Shown here piece after piece: positions 33,312 to 41,498 of a DNA stretch of 63,568 nt. Position 1 is the stretch's first letter, and each line of letters opens with the position of its first letter. Origin of the DNA: a virus; IMG/VR virus record IMGVR_UViG_3300034064_001787, positions 1 to 63,568 of that record, one strand, 5' to 3'. The position numbers and the translations under genes are program-made. A model generated the notes under the pieces. That model was not told the origin of the DNA. It ran no database searches and worked only from the letters and a program-made list of their open reading frames with translations.

Positions 33312-33680
33312 CTAAGCGCTCAAATCCCCACCGGGGAAACGGGGGTATTCCCTCTTTGAGCACGCCAACAACAACAAATCAATCATGATAACGATGAGCC
33401 ACGCCACAAAGAACTCCAAGCTCCACAGTTGTGGCCAGAACAAATACGCGCACAAAGGAGCGACAAGCAGCAGCGCCAACCAAGCTCGCGCATGCTCATA
33501 ATTGGTCACAGTGAGCGTTCCATTACACTTCCAGCGCCGAGCAGGCCACCACTCATGGCCTCCATCAATAGCCACCAGCGATTCCGAAGGAAGCTCGCAT
33601 ACCTCATCGAAGGCCAATGGCCCCACGACCTGCCCATCGGCAGCACGATACGTATAAAATCGCGTCTCTCCAATCTCCAT
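33312..33680 (-). CDS. GYF_2-like domain membrane protein, 122 aa
   Basis: The N-terminal 55 residues follow a GYF_2 (DUF4339) pattern: FYTYRAADGQVVGPLAFDEV, then SLVAIDGGHEWWPA. Two membrane spans follow (ARAWLALLLVAPLCAYLFW and FFVAWLIVIMIDLLLLA). It lies next to the repressor-like gene, so it may be expressed in the lysogen, for example in superinfection exclusion (inference). Confidence 0.6.
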   Translation of the reverse strand: MEIGETRFYTYRAADGQVVGPLAFDEVCELPSESLVAIDGGHEWWPARRWKCNGTLTVTNYEHARAWLALLLVAPLCAYLFWPQLWSLEFFVAWLIVIMIDLLLLACSKREYPRFPGGDLSA

Positions 33681-33689
33681 AAGTTTATC

Positions 33690-34142
33690 TCAGCGTGCTC
33701 CTACCTCTTTGTCAAGCCCAACCCACATCGCCTGCTTCTCCAGCATCGCCACCACCGTCGGGTCACGTCGCGACTCACGCGCCAGGAACTTCAAATAAGC
33801 CTCAGCCAGCGGCGAGATCGGGCTCATACGTTCATCCAGCTCCACCTCACCCTCACGGAAAAGCAGGCCCACATACGGCTCCGGCACCGCATCCAGCACC
33901 GCTGCCGTGATCAGCTTCCGTTGCATCTCCTCATCCAGCACACTCGCCAGTTTCGACAGCGTCTCAGGCTCCGCACGCTTCGTGTGCATCGACGCATACA
34001 CCGTCGAAGGATTCAGGTCCGCACGCGTCGCCAAAGCCACCTGCGTAGCGAACAGCTTATCATCTCCGATCAGCGACCGCACAAACGCAGCCACATGACC
34101 AGACAGTTTCGAAGAGGGGGAAGGTGAGGAAGAATTTCTCAT
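33690..34142 (-). CDS. Repressor-like helix-turn-helix protein, 150 aa
   Basis: Residues 30-65 (LFATQVALATRADLNPSTVY, then ASMHTKRAEPETLSKLASVL) look like an XRE/cI helix-turn-helix. The C-terminal half is helical. It diverges from the gene at 34230 across an AT-rich region with repeats, next to the integrase, which is the usual place of the lysogeny repressor. ATG 34142 is chosen; a start at 34157 would lie in the operator region. Confidence 0.6.
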   Translation of the reverse strand: MRNSSSPSPSSKLSGHVAAFVRSLIGDDKLFATQVALATRADLNPSTVYASMHTKRAEPETLSKLASVLDEEMQRKLITAAVLDAVPEPYVGLLFREGEVELDERMSPISPLAEAYLKFLARESRRDPTVVAMLEKQAMWVGLDKEVGAR

Positions 34143-34229
34143 GCAATAAATATCCATTGCGTTAAAGATTATGCAAGGGGAAATTTAACGCGACAAATGC
34201 GACTCGGTAGAATATCCATCGTGTGAAAT
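34143..34229. promoter_or_regulatory. Divergent lysis-lysogeny control region
   Basis: An AT-rich 87-bp gap in a GC-rich genome. It holds the perfect inverted repeat GCGTTAAA (34159-34166)/TTTAACGC (34184-34191) and two direct copies of AATATCCAT (34149-34157 and 34211-34219). This fits operators and overlapping promoters for the repressor-like gene and the rightward gene. Confidence 0.6.
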
Positions 34230-34433
34230 ATGGCCGCACCCACTGACACCCTCCCTCCCGAAGTCGCCGAAGTCCAAGCCGAAGACGAGCTCATCGACAT
34301 CCTCATCGACCACACCGCGCACCTCGGCCGCCACTCCGGTTCACCCCTCCGCCGCATCGCCTCCGGACGCGTCCAGGTAAAGCTCCAAGGCCTCAAGCAA
34401 GACCTACAGCCCCAGCTCACACCCGCCTGCTGA
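34230..34433 (+). CDS. Small acidic protein in the cro position, 67 aa
   Basis: Mostly helical (VAEVQAEDELIDILIDHTAH) with a basic end. It is the first gene opposite the repressor-like gene, so by position it is the first rightward gene of the switch, but no helix-turn-helix is evident. Confidence 0.5.
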   Translation: MAAPTDTLPPEVAEVQAEDELIDILIDHTAHLGRHSGSPLRRIASGRVQVKLQGLKQDLQPQLTPAC

Positions 34434-34457
34434 TCACCACGCACATCTCTCCCACCC

Positions 34458-34694
34458 ATGCGCGAAATCCCCCTCCCACCCAAAGCCAACCTCACCACCG
34501 CCGAAGCCCACGAATACGTCGGCAACCGCCCCTTCTTCGACTTCCTCATCGAGCACTACGGCCTCAAACCCATCTGGCAAGGCAAAGGCCACAAAACCAT
34601 CCTCTACCGCGTCACCGCCATCGAAACCGCACTCGCCGCTTTGGAAATAAACGGCGGCTTTGACTTCGAGAAGCCCGCCCCCACCGCGCCATGA
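34458..34694 (+). CDS. Excisionase-like helix-turn-helix protein, 78 aa
   Basis: LTTAEAHEYVGNRPFFDFLI and HKTILYRVTAIETALAAL fit the short winged helix of excisionase/AlpA-like proteins. It is next to the convergent integrase gene, which supports a role in excision. Its stop overlaps the next start. Confidence 0.5.
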   Translation: MREIPLPPKANLTTAEAHEYVGNRPFFDFLIEHYGLKPIWQGKGHKTILYRVTAIETALAALEINGGFDFEKPAPTAP

Positions 34695-34966
34695 GCCCTG
34701 AACTCTCCACCGCCATCGCCTGCGCCACCGCCGTGAGAGGCCAACTCCAAAGCGACATCGCAACAACCTTCACACCCGACAAAGCAGCGTTGAGCAAAGC
34801 CATCGACCAATTCCTCACCCAAGCCTTCAGCGGCAGATTCGCAGATCGTGAAGCCCAACAAAACAGCGCAGCACCCCTCAAAAATCGCAGCGGACACAGC
34901 AGTGAGTGCCCTAAAGCCCCGCATTCACATGCTCCCGCACCGGAGCATAGCCCACGTAATTCTTGA
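34691..34966 (+). CDS. Hypothetical protein, 91 aa
   Basis: Coupled to the excisionase-like gene by ATGA. Helical first half (ALSKAIDQFLTQAFSGRFAD), then a Ser/Pro/His-rich end. It overlaps the 3' end of the convergent integrase by 56 bp, so its C-terminus may be unconstrained. Confidence 0.5.
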   Translation: MSPELSTAIACATAVRGQLQSDIATTFTPDKAALSKAIDQFLTQAFSGRFADREAQQNSAAPLKNRSGHSSECPKAPHSHAPAPEHSPRNS

Positions 34967-35996
34967 ACGTCACCTCGATCCCATCGCCCAGCCACTGCGC
35001 CACCGTCGCGATCGGGCACCCACCCATCACCAGCAAAGTCGCAAACGTATGACGCATCGAATGCCACCCCACCCACGGCAGCCCAGCCGCCACCACCAGC
35101 CGCTTCAATGGCTTCCGTGGTTCCCAGCGATACTTATGCTTTGCATGCCCCACATCAGGTCGCACCACGAACGGCCCATCAAACCGCTGGCCATGCAGGA
35201 ACTCATACAGCCGGTCATTCATCGGGATCCGACGAGCCTCCTTATCCTTCGGCACAAAAGTCGAAGTCTCCATCACACACACCTCACCACCACCCGGCCA
35301 GAAGCGCAGCCACTCCGGCCTCATCTCGATCATCTCATGCAGCCGCAGCCCCGCATGAAAGCCCAACATCAGCATCAGCCTCAAATCCTCCCGATCACAC
35401 AGATCGATCAGCCGCTCACGCTCCTCACGCGTGCAGAAACGATCCGCCCGCGTCTTCCGCACCACCGGCACCTTCACCTCATCCGCCACATTCCTCGGCA
35501 GCACCCCACGCTCCACCAACCAGGCCAGGAAAGCATGCAGCCGCAGCAGGTAAGTCTTCACCGTCGCCACCGCCTTCCCAGCCTCACGCAGCCCCTTCAG
35601 CCAACCCTCCACACGCCTTGCCGTGATCAGCGCCACCGGCGTCTCCACCCCCAGGAACACACCAAACAACTTCAAAGCCGACGCATCCGAATCCAGCGTC
35701 CATCGGCTCATCACCCGCTCACGCCGCACCTCCAAAAAACGCTCCCTCTCGAAAGCAAACGTCCCCGGCGTAAACTCCACTGGACGATCCCGATGCAGAT
35801 CCAGCGCCAGCTTCACCGCCTCATCGTAAGAGCGAGTCCCCAGCGCCACCCTCGGCGGCCGACGCCCCTCCCGTTGAGCCGGCCTAAAATACCACCAGCC
35901 CCCGATCTCCGTCAGTCCCTTGATCTTCACGCGACCCCTCAGCGCCCCTCTCGGAGCCTTTTTTTGACCACTTTGGTTGACCACTTTGGAGCGCAT
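34911..35996 (-). CDS. int: Tyrosine site-specific recombinase (integrase), 361 aa
   Basis: Catalyses integration at attP. Catalytic residues are seen in GFHAGLRLHEMIEM (first Arg), HSMRHTFATLLVMGG (His-x-x-Arg) and the C-terminal KNYVGYAP (Tyr). A core-binding helical domain precedes (about residues 90-175). I start at ATG 35996; the frame stays open to 36146, but that stretch is translated tRNA and attP arm sequence. Its first codons overlap the P-arm repeats, so binding by its own product could limit its expression. Confidence 0.92.
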   Translation of the reverse strand: MRSKVVNQSGQKKAPRGALRGRVKIKGLTEIGGWWYFRPAQREGRRPPRVALGTRSYDEAVKLALDLHRDRPVEFTPGTFAFERERFLEVRRERVMSRWTLDSDASALKLFGVFLGVETPVALITARRVEGWLKGLREAGKAVATVKTYLLRLHAFLAWLVERGVLPRNVADEVKVPVVRKTRADRFCTREERERLIDLCDREDLRLMLMLGFHAGLRLHEMIEMRPEWLRFWPGGGEVCVMETSTFVPKDKEARRIPMNDRLYEFLHGQRFDGPFVVRPDVGHAKHKYRWEPRKPLKRLVVAAGLPWVGWHSMRHTFATLLVMGGCPIATVAQWLGDGIEVTFKNYVGYAPVREHVNAGL

Positions 35997-36164
35997 AACG
36001 TGTGTTATATGGTCAAAAAGAGGGACTTTACAAGCCCCATCCCTGTGACCGATGGTGGAGATAAGGGGATTCGAACCCCTGACCTTCTCATTGCGAATGA
36101 GCAGCGTTCCACATGGAACACCTCTTAGTGTCACGAATTTGACCACTTTCGTTGACCACTTCTT
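35964..36164. other. attP: attP: tRNA-Ala 3' core with paired 13-bp arm repeats
   Basis: The core (36053-36101) is, on the minus strand, the anticodon arm (loop TTCGCAA, anticodon CGC), variable loop, T-arm and acceptor end with CCA of a tRNA-Ala. The 5' half of a tRNA is absent. Arm-type repeats TTGACCACTTTGG occur twice in tandem at 35964-35989 and, slightly varied, twice at 36139-36164. Integration would restore the host tRNA gene. Confidence 0.85.
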
Positions 36165-36178
36165 GCCCGTCTCGCACC

Positions 36179-36841
36179 ATGTCCTCGCACTCTCACAAAC
36201 ACCGTCAAAGCTCGCCTGCTGCTCATGCGGGCAACCCTGATACCGATTTCATCCACCGCACCGATGAGAAGAACAAGGAGTATCAAAGGGCCTACAAGGA
36301 ATGGATTTCCAAACAACCTCCCCAGGAGCGGGAAAAACTCGAAAAACTGGGTCTCAGCACCCCGGTGGAGAACCAGTATCGCGTCTCCGGCCACTCCCCC
36401 GATCAGGATCGCGATGCGGCTGAATCCACCCAGAGCCGCACCGAGTTTGATCCAGGCAGCATCGACGACTCACCCGCTTTAGCGGGCAGCAGCGTCATGT
36501 CCCCAGAGGTCATGCAGGTCATCACCCGCATCGTCGGCACGATCATCGCCCATGAGAATGTGAAGATCGCCACCGCCGCCCTCGCCTTCGCCTTGAACAT
36601 GGATGGCCTCAACGGCCTCGGCAGCATCCGTGAATACGCCGCCAACATCGGCGTCTCGCCAGAGGCCATCAGCAAGGCCAAGCGCAAATGGGAAAGCGAG
36701 CTGCAGCTTCCTCCGAACGCCTTCGCGAAAACCGACAAGGCCAAAGCAGCCCTCTCCCTCGCTCAGCGCACGAAGCACTGGAAAAAGGCCCACTGGAAAG
36801 CGCCCAAGAGGTCCACCCACATCACCGAAGCCCTCCCCTGA
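36179..36841 (+). CDS. Hypothetical protein with helix-turn-helix-like segment, 220 aa
   Basis: A polar, disordered first half (Asp/Glu/Ser/His-rich) is followed by a helical domain: GTIIAHENVKIATAALAFAL, then SIREYAANIGVSPEAISKAK, which reads as a helix-turn-helix. It is the first gene beyond attP and precedes the replication genes; a replication initiator is possible but unproven. Confidence 0.65.
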   Translation: MSSHSHKHRQSSPAAHAGNPDTDFIHRTDEKNKEYQRAYKEWISKQPPQEREKLEKLGLSTPVENQYRVSGHSPDQDRDAAESTQSRTEFDPGSIDDSPALAGSSVMSPEVMQVITRIVGTIIAHENVKIATAALAFALNMDGLNGLGSIREYAANIGVSPEAISKAKRKWESELQLPPNAFAKTDKAKAALSLAQRTKHWKKAHWKAPKRSTHITEALP

Positions 36842-36867
36842 TCCCTCACCCTTCACCACCTTGCCCC

Positions 36868-37749
36868 ATGCCCACCGATTCCACCAGCACCCTCACCCTC
36901 GCCTCACAGAGCCCACAGGCACGCCTGCTCTACCTCATCACCGCCATCGGCCCTGGCTGCGATCTCGACACGCTCGACGAGACCCTGCTCAACGAAGGCC
37001 TACAGGCCCACATCTGCCGCATCGTCAATCCCGTCACGGCGGGCGAACCCGTTCGCGTCCACCTCACCGCCCACGGCTTACAGCGCAGCCTAGAGCTGCA
37101 AAAAGGCGGCCACCTACTCATCGGCACCGAGATCACCCGCCACGGCCTCAGCATCACGCATGACCTCAGCATGGAGCAGTGGCGCAGCATGATCGAGCGC
37201 CTTCGCCTCGTGAAGGAGTGCTACCACACCGCCCTCAGCGATGCCATCCGCTACGGCCGCACCCGCTTTGGCAATGACATCGTCGATCAAACCATCGAGC
37301 AGCTCCAGTTCCCTTTTGCCGACATCACCCACGCCGAGAGCATTGGCGAGGTGCCACGCCTTCTGCGGGAGACCTACTCCCTCACGGCAGAGCACTACTA
37401 CATCCTCGGCCTGCTCTTCCCAGGCGATACCACCAGTCAGGAGATGTGGGCACAGCGCACCGTGGAGCACCACCTTTCCCCCATCGCCCTGCGCCGGTCC
37501 ATCGAGACCGGGCAGATCCTCACCGATGAGGCGCTGAAGCAACGCACCGGCAATGGCTCTGGCATCCACGTCCTGCAAGCCGTGAGCCTCCCCTTCACCC
37601 GCTGGACTCGCAGCATCGGCGGTCTTGACGGCGTGAAGAAACTCAAGCGCACCGACCAAATCGCCATCCTCGATGAGCTCACCCCCATTGTCGAATTCGC
37701 CCTTGAGCTGCGTCAGCAGGCCTTTCCAGAGGAGGAGTCCGAGGCATGA
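36868..37749 (+). CDS. Hypothetical protein, 293 aa
   Basis: Contains LITAIGPGCDLDTLDETLLN, ECYHTALSDAIRYGRTRFGN and a helical C-terminal half. It lies between the helix-turn-helix-like gene and the primase group, in one operon (the stop overlaps the next ATG). No family recognised. Confidence 0.7.
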   Translation: MPTDSTSTLTLASQSPQARLLYLITAIGPGCDLDTLDETLLNEGLQAHICRIVNPVTAGEPVRVHLTAHGLQRSLELQKGGHLLIGTEITRHGLSITHDLSMEQWRSMIERLRLVKECYHTALSDAIRYGRTRFGNDIVDQTIEQLQFPFADITHAESIGEVPRLLRETYSLTAEHYYILGLLFPGDTTSQEMWAQRTVEHHLSPIALRRSIETGQILTDEALKQRTGNGSGIHVLQAVSLPFTRWTRSIGGLDGVKKLKRTDQIAILDELTPIVEFALELRQQAFPEEESEA

Positions 37750-37973
37750 AAGTCACGCCCGTTCACTTCAGCGCAGCCGCCGTCGTTCGCTTGGGTGTCG
37801 ATGTCCAGGCCGGACAGATGCTCTTCTCCGATGGCACCAGCCAGCGCATTGAGTCACCCCGCCCATCCCACGCGGCACCCCCACCCGCACGCACTCCCGC
37901 CTGCCTCATCGCCGCCCTCTGCCGCCGGGGCCGCTTCATCCAAGCCCCACCACCCGGGGACACGGGGGCCTGA
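37746..37973 (+). CDS. Hypothetical protein, 75 aa
   Basis: Coupled to the previous gene by ATGA. Contains FSAAAVVRLGVDVQAGQMLF and a Pro-rich second half. Function unknown. Confidence 0.5.
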   Translation: MKVTPVHFSAAAVVRLGVDVQAGQMLFSDGTSQRIESPRPSHAAPPPARTPACLIAALCRRGRFIQAPPPGDTGA

Positions 37974-38015
37974 TCTTTCCACCGCCCTCCAAGCCGCTCA
38001 CCTCAAATCTGCCGC

Positions 38016-38351
38016 ATGACCGCCGACCAAATCAACGAACTCCGCGACGATTTCCGCCTCGACACCCTGCGCACCACCCTGGCGTGCAGCCCGGCCGACC
38101 AAATCAACGAACTCCGCGACAATTTCCGCGTCGCCTTACTCGACTGGGATATTCCCGTCTCCATCACCATTGAGGACGACTACGCCATCGTCCGCTTCAC
38201 GCTTTGGGGCACCAAAATCGAAGGCTGGTTCCACCGCTACAAAAACGAGTGGATCACAAATCCCGACTGCCCACACGCCATCACTGGCAGCACCTCCGTC
38301 TGGCAATGGATTGCCATGCACCTCCACGAACGTCTTCCCGCGCCCAAATGA
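38016..38351 (+). CDS. Hypothetical protein with an internal 72-bp duplication, 111 aa
   Basis: Residues 3-13 and 27-37 repeat DQINELRD-D/N-FR; the DNA copies begin at 38023 and 38095. Between them, 38060-38095 encodes DTLRTTLACSP and matches 23910-23945 of the sliding clamp gene with one mismatch in 36 bases. The rest is alpha/beta (IPVSITIEDDYAIVRFTLWG). The stop overlaps the primase start. Confidence 0.65.
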   Translation: MTADQINELRDDFRLDTLRTTLACSPADQINELRDNFRVALLDWDIPVSITIEDDYAIVRFTLWGTKIEGWFHRYKNEWITNPDCPHAITGSTSVWQWIAMHLHERLPAPK

Positions 38352-39832
38352 CCCCCACCATTCCCATCCGTGAACGCATCGACCGCGTGAAGCACGCCCT
38401 GCCACTCCTCCGCTACCTGGAGAGCACACTCAGCTTCAAGTTCCGCCCGGTCAAAAGCGGCCAGTGGCTCACCCTCTGCCCCTTTCACAGCGAGAAGACC
38501 CCCTCCTTCCACCTCTTCGAGCAGGATCACCACTACCACTGCTACGGCTGCGGCGCTCATGGCGACATCGTCGATTTCATCCAGGCCACCAAAGGCTGCA
38601 GCAAGCTCGAAGCCCTCCAAATGCTCGAGCAGGACGCCCCCGGCCTCCGCTACCTCAATGCCGCCCCACCGCCCAAACCCGAGCCCGAGGCCCCACTCCT
38701 CCCGCTCAAAGACAGCCGCCATCAGGCCTGGCTCAGCGCCTGCGAAAAACTCGCCTCCAACGACCCCGAACTGAAGCGTCTCGCCGACTGGCGCGGCTTC
38801 TCCCCAGACACCTTTCGCGGAGCCGCCCGCGCCGGTCTCATGGCCCTCTGGCGTTACTGGGACCAGCCCCGCGAAGCCTTCCTCGTCCTCGCCCCCCGTT
38901 CCTTCTTCACCGGCCTTCCCCCTGCATGCAGCCCCTCCACCTCTTCCTCATCGTCTTCATCCTCGGACTCAGCCACATCTTCGCTTACCTCCTTGGACGA
39001 CTCCGAGGACAGCGCCTCCGCCCATCTCCCCGTCTCCCCCTCTCCCTATCTCGAACTCCTCCCCCACGCCTTCCACTGCCGCCTCGCCCCAGACACCCCG
39101 GGAAATCCGCATAAAAAGCAGTCCTGGCGTTACGATCCCGCTGGCAGCAAGGCCTGGCCCTTCTTCTGGGGAAATCCCTTCGAGGCACGTTACCTCTTCA
39201 TCCTGGAAGGCCAGTGGGACGCCCTCGCCCTCGCCGATCTCTGCGGCTGGCACAGCCCCGAGAGCATGCCACCGAAGACCTGCATCATCGGCCTGCGCGG
39301 AGCCACGAGCTGGCGACTCCTCCTCCACAAAGAGCACGGCCTCCCCATCGACCCCGAGGCCACCGCTATCTGCATTGGCGATGCCGATGCCGCCGGAGCC
39401 AAATGGTATGAGCCGGACGGCTTCCTCGCCACCCTGCGGCCCCGCGTGAAGCAGCTCCTCACCTACCGCCCCACTGCCAGCGGCTGCAAAGACTTCAACG
39501 ACCTCACCAAAGGCGGCCACCTCACCGCCGCCGACTTCCTTGGTTGGGTCAAGGCCCGCCTCAAACGCCACCCCTGGCGGCAGCCCGGCCCGCCCCTCAC
39601 CTTCGGCGCGTGGTGCAAGTCCGCCGCCCTCCGGGAGGACGATCTCGGCCGCGCCGCTCGCCTCGTCGCCACCGATCCCACCCGTCCCAAAGGCCGGAAA
39701 AACCCCAAGCACTGGCGCTCCTACTGGCGCGCCCAAAAACACCTCACCGAAGCCGATCTCCTCCTCCTCTACACCCTCCTCGACACCTGGAAAACCCGCG
39801 CCGCCCCCGACACCGCCATTCTCGCTGAATAA
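38348..39832 (+). CDS. DNA primase with CHC2 zinc finger and Toprim domain, 494 aa
   Basis: Zinc finger LCPFHSEKTPSF...HYHCYGCGAHGDIVDFI (Cys-His-Cys-Cys, about residues 38-80) as in DnaG. A Toprim domain follows near 280-370, with Glu in LFILEGQWDAL and Asp-x-Asp in CIGDADAAGAKWY. Between them is a Ser-rich linker (about 197-220) whose codons contain the TCTTCCTCATCGTC and GTCTCCCC spacer words. It makes RNA primers for phage replication. The start overlaps the previous stop. Confidence 0.9.
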   Translation: MTPTIPIRERIDRVKHALPLLRYLESTLSFKFRPVKSGQWLTLCPFHSEKTPSFHLFEQDHHYHCYGCGAHGDIVDFIQATKGCSKLEALQMLEQDAPGLRYLNAAPPPKPEPEAPLLPLKDSRHQAWLSACEKLASNDPELKRLADWRGFSPDTFRGAARAGLMALWRYWDQPREAFLVLAPRSFFTGLPPACSPSTSSSSSSSSDSATSSLTSLDDSEDSASAHLPVSPSPYLELLPHAFHCRLAPDTPGNPHKKQSWRYDPAGSKAWPFFWGNPFEARYLFILEGQWDALALADLCGWHSPESMPPKTCIIGLRGATSWRLLLHKEHGLPIDPEATAICIGDADAAGAKWYEPDGFLATLRPRVKQLLTYRPTASGCKDFNDLTKGGHLTAADFLGWVKARLKRHPWRQPGPPLTFGAWCKSAALREDDLGRAARLVATDPTRPKGRKNPKHWRSYWRAQKHLTEADLLLLYTLLDTWKTRAAPDTAILAE

Positions 39833-39833
39833 T

Positions 39834-39870
39834 CCGTCAATCCCGTCACCCCGGTCAATCCGGTCACCCC
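39834..39870 (+). repeat. Dispersed spacer repeat, GTCAATCC family
   Basis: Four words of GTCAATCCGGTCACCCC type fill the gap up to ATG 39871. Related copies lie at 4994-5030, 8499-8525, 20633-20672 and 52602-52640. Confidence 0.75.
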
Positions 39871-40065
39871 ATGAAATACCTTCCCCACATCCTCGCCTCC
39901 CTCTACCTCACTGGCTTCATCCCCACCTTCGGCCACGCCTACGCCCACCACGCGGATCCACCAAAGGCTCCCTTCGCTCCCCCTGGCTGGCGCGTCATCT
40001 CATCGACCATCTGCGCTGCCTTCTGGCCCTTTTACTGGAGTGTTCAGGCCCACACACCGGACTGA
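39871..40065 (+). CDS. Small membrane or exported protein, 64 aa
   Basis: An N-terminal hydrophobic segment (LPHILASLYLTGFIPTFGHA) and a second one near the C-terminus (ISSTICAAFWPFYW). Unrelated in sequence to the other small membrane genes. Function unknown. Confidence 0.5.
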   Translation: MKYLPHILASLYLTGFIPTFGHAYAHHADPPKAPFAPPGWRVISSTICAAFWPFYWSVQAHTPD

Positions 40066-40134
40066 TTTTCAAAAAATTCAGCCCACCCGGAATCCCAATT
40101 CTAAAATTTCGATGACACCCCGCGCCTCCTTGCT

Positions 40135-40680
40135 GTGCCGCCTCCCCCTCTCCATGAAACCGCCCCTTCTCCCACGCGGGCTCGTCCCGGCACCCAGCGT
40201 TCCCGTGGCACCTCTGCCACCGCTCCCCCGGCACTCCTCATCGTCCACATGCCGGATGGCGAGCGCCGCCTCTCCGAGACCGCCCACGATCTCGGCCTCG
40301 CCCTCGCCAGCCTCGCCACCCCGCTCCTCTACCGGCGCGGTCGCCTCCCCGTCTATCCCGACTGGATCGAGCAGGACGGCGAGCGCCGCCGCGCTCTCAT
40401 TCCCCTCGAAGCCGCCGAAGCCCGCACCTTCTTTGACGAGTCCATTCTCTTCGTGCGGATGAAATACGATCAGCGCAGCGAGACCGAGCGCCAGGAGCAC
40501 GTCACCCTGTCCAAATCCGAAGCCGAAGGCCTCCTCGTCGCCAAGCAGCTCCTCCAGCACCTCCCCGAGATCACCGCCATCCATCCACGCCCCCTTCCCA
40601 TCCTCAACCCCGATGGCACCCTCCGCCTCCTCCCTCCCGGCTACGACCCCGATACCGGCATCTACACCTACGGGGAGTGA
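40135..40680 (+). CDS. Probable N-terminal fragment of a split P-loop ATPase, 181 aa
   Basis: Contains LIVHMPDGERRLSETAHDLG and ends IHPRPLPILNPDGTLRLLPP then GYDPDTGIYTYGE. This ending reads like the sequence that in related phage ATPases leads straight into the EFPF segment that opens the gene at 42535. The two genes are separated by 1.85 kb of unlike DNA, so I read this as the 5' half of an interrupted gene. The start is GTG 40135 or ATG 40249; the first 35 residues are Pro-rich. Confidence 0.6.
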   Translation: MPPPPLHETAPSPTRARPGTQRSRGTSATAPPALLIVHMPDGERRLSETAHDLGLALASLATPLLYRRGRLPVYPDWIEQDGERRRALIPLEAAEARTFFDESILFVRMKYDQRSETERQEHVTLSKSEAEGLLVAKQLLQHLPEITAIHPRPLPILNPDGTLRLLPPGYDPDTGIYTYGE

Positions 40681-40748
40681 GGAGCGCCGCAACGTCCCTG
40701 CTCTGGCACAGAGCGTGGGAGAGAAAACTAAACCGAAGGAAAAGGCCA

Positions 40749-41186
40749 ATGAATAAAAACCAACTCAATGATGCCACAGCGCCCCGTTCGGCTTTTCTTG
40801 TGGCGAAAATGTCCGATGGCAGCCGATGGAAATTGCCCGTGGCGAAGCTCTTGGAAAGTATAGCAGATAGCTGGCAGAAATACTGGGAAGATGAAGGAAA
40901 ACCAGGGACACGAGAGGAAGCTCTGGAGGAAGCATGGCTGGAACGCCTGCATCCGATTGTTGTGCCTTGGGTTGGAAAGCTCAGGCATGACCGTGAAAAG
41001 TTCGCTGATTGGGGATGGATCAGAGACGAGGCAGGCGAGTTGATCTTTAAAGTGCCGATTCCACTTTGTCTTTCCGAGGAAGATTTGCAGAAATACCGCC
41101 GCGAGAAAATCGACCCGACTCAAGCGCGGGTCGATGCGCTGCTAAATGCTCTCAATGGGCACAACGGAAAGGATGACCCACGATGA
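40749..41186 (+). CDS. Cassette protein, 145 aa, with duplicated domain
   Basis: The C-terminal 75 residues (HPIVVPWVGKLRHDREKFAD, then IPLCLSEEDLQKYRREKIDP) recur almost unchanged in the gene at 41499. The N-terminal part has SAFLVAKMSDGSRWKLPVAK. Base composition is more AT-rich than its surroundings, and there is a purine-rich AAGGAAAAGG before the start, unlike the other plus-strand genes. This indicates acquisition. Function unknown. Confidence 0.6.
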   Translation: MNKNQLNDATAPRSAFLVAKMSDGSRWKLPVAKLLESIADSWQKYWEDEGKPGTREEALEEAWLERLHPIVVPWVGKLRHDREKFADWGWIRDEAGELIFKVPIPLCLSEEDLQKYRREKIDPTQARVDALLNALNGHNGKDDPR

Positions 41187-41497
41187 CCGCGAATAACGGC
41201 TCCGCTTCACCCTCGACTCCAACGCGGTCAGCGTTGGGTCAATCCGCTGGTTCGGCATTGTGCGCCGGGTGCCAGTGGATAGCCGATAAACCCGGCCAAT
41301 GGTGCGATATGCTCCGTGACGCACCGGAGGAACTGCCATGCACACAACACGACCAATTCGCTCCGATCAGGGAAACAATGGTTAAAACCGGCATGGCAAA
41401 ACTCGTCATCGCTGCGGCGGTTATCGGTATGCCGAACACCAAGGATCAGGCGACCGATGGGGCGCATAACCAGAATCAACCAACGAAGTCCAAGTGA
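41183..41497 (+). CDS. Cassette protein with Cys motif, 104 aa
   Basis: Coupled to the previous gene by ATGA. Contains CAGCQWIADKPGQWCDML and LPCTQHDQF (four Cys and a His, possibly metal-binding), then a hydrophobic stretch (MAKLVIAAAVIGM). It lies between the two copies of the duplicated segment. Function unknown. Confidence 0.5.
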   Translation: MTANNGSASPSTPTRSALGQSAGSALCAGCQWIADKPGQWCDMLRDAPEELPCTQHDQFAPIRETMVKTGMAKLVIAAAVIGMPNTKDQATDGAHNQNQPTKSK

Positions 41498-41498
41498 T

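Noticed and set aside
34848-36128. A 426-aa plus-strand His/Gln/Pro-rich frame
   Set aside because: Shadow of integrase.
36052-36240. Reading frames with IRGFEPLTFSLRM and KGIRTPDLLIAN, at first like a conserved protein
   Set aside because: These phrases are the well-known translation of a tRNA 3' half; the DNA is the attP core.
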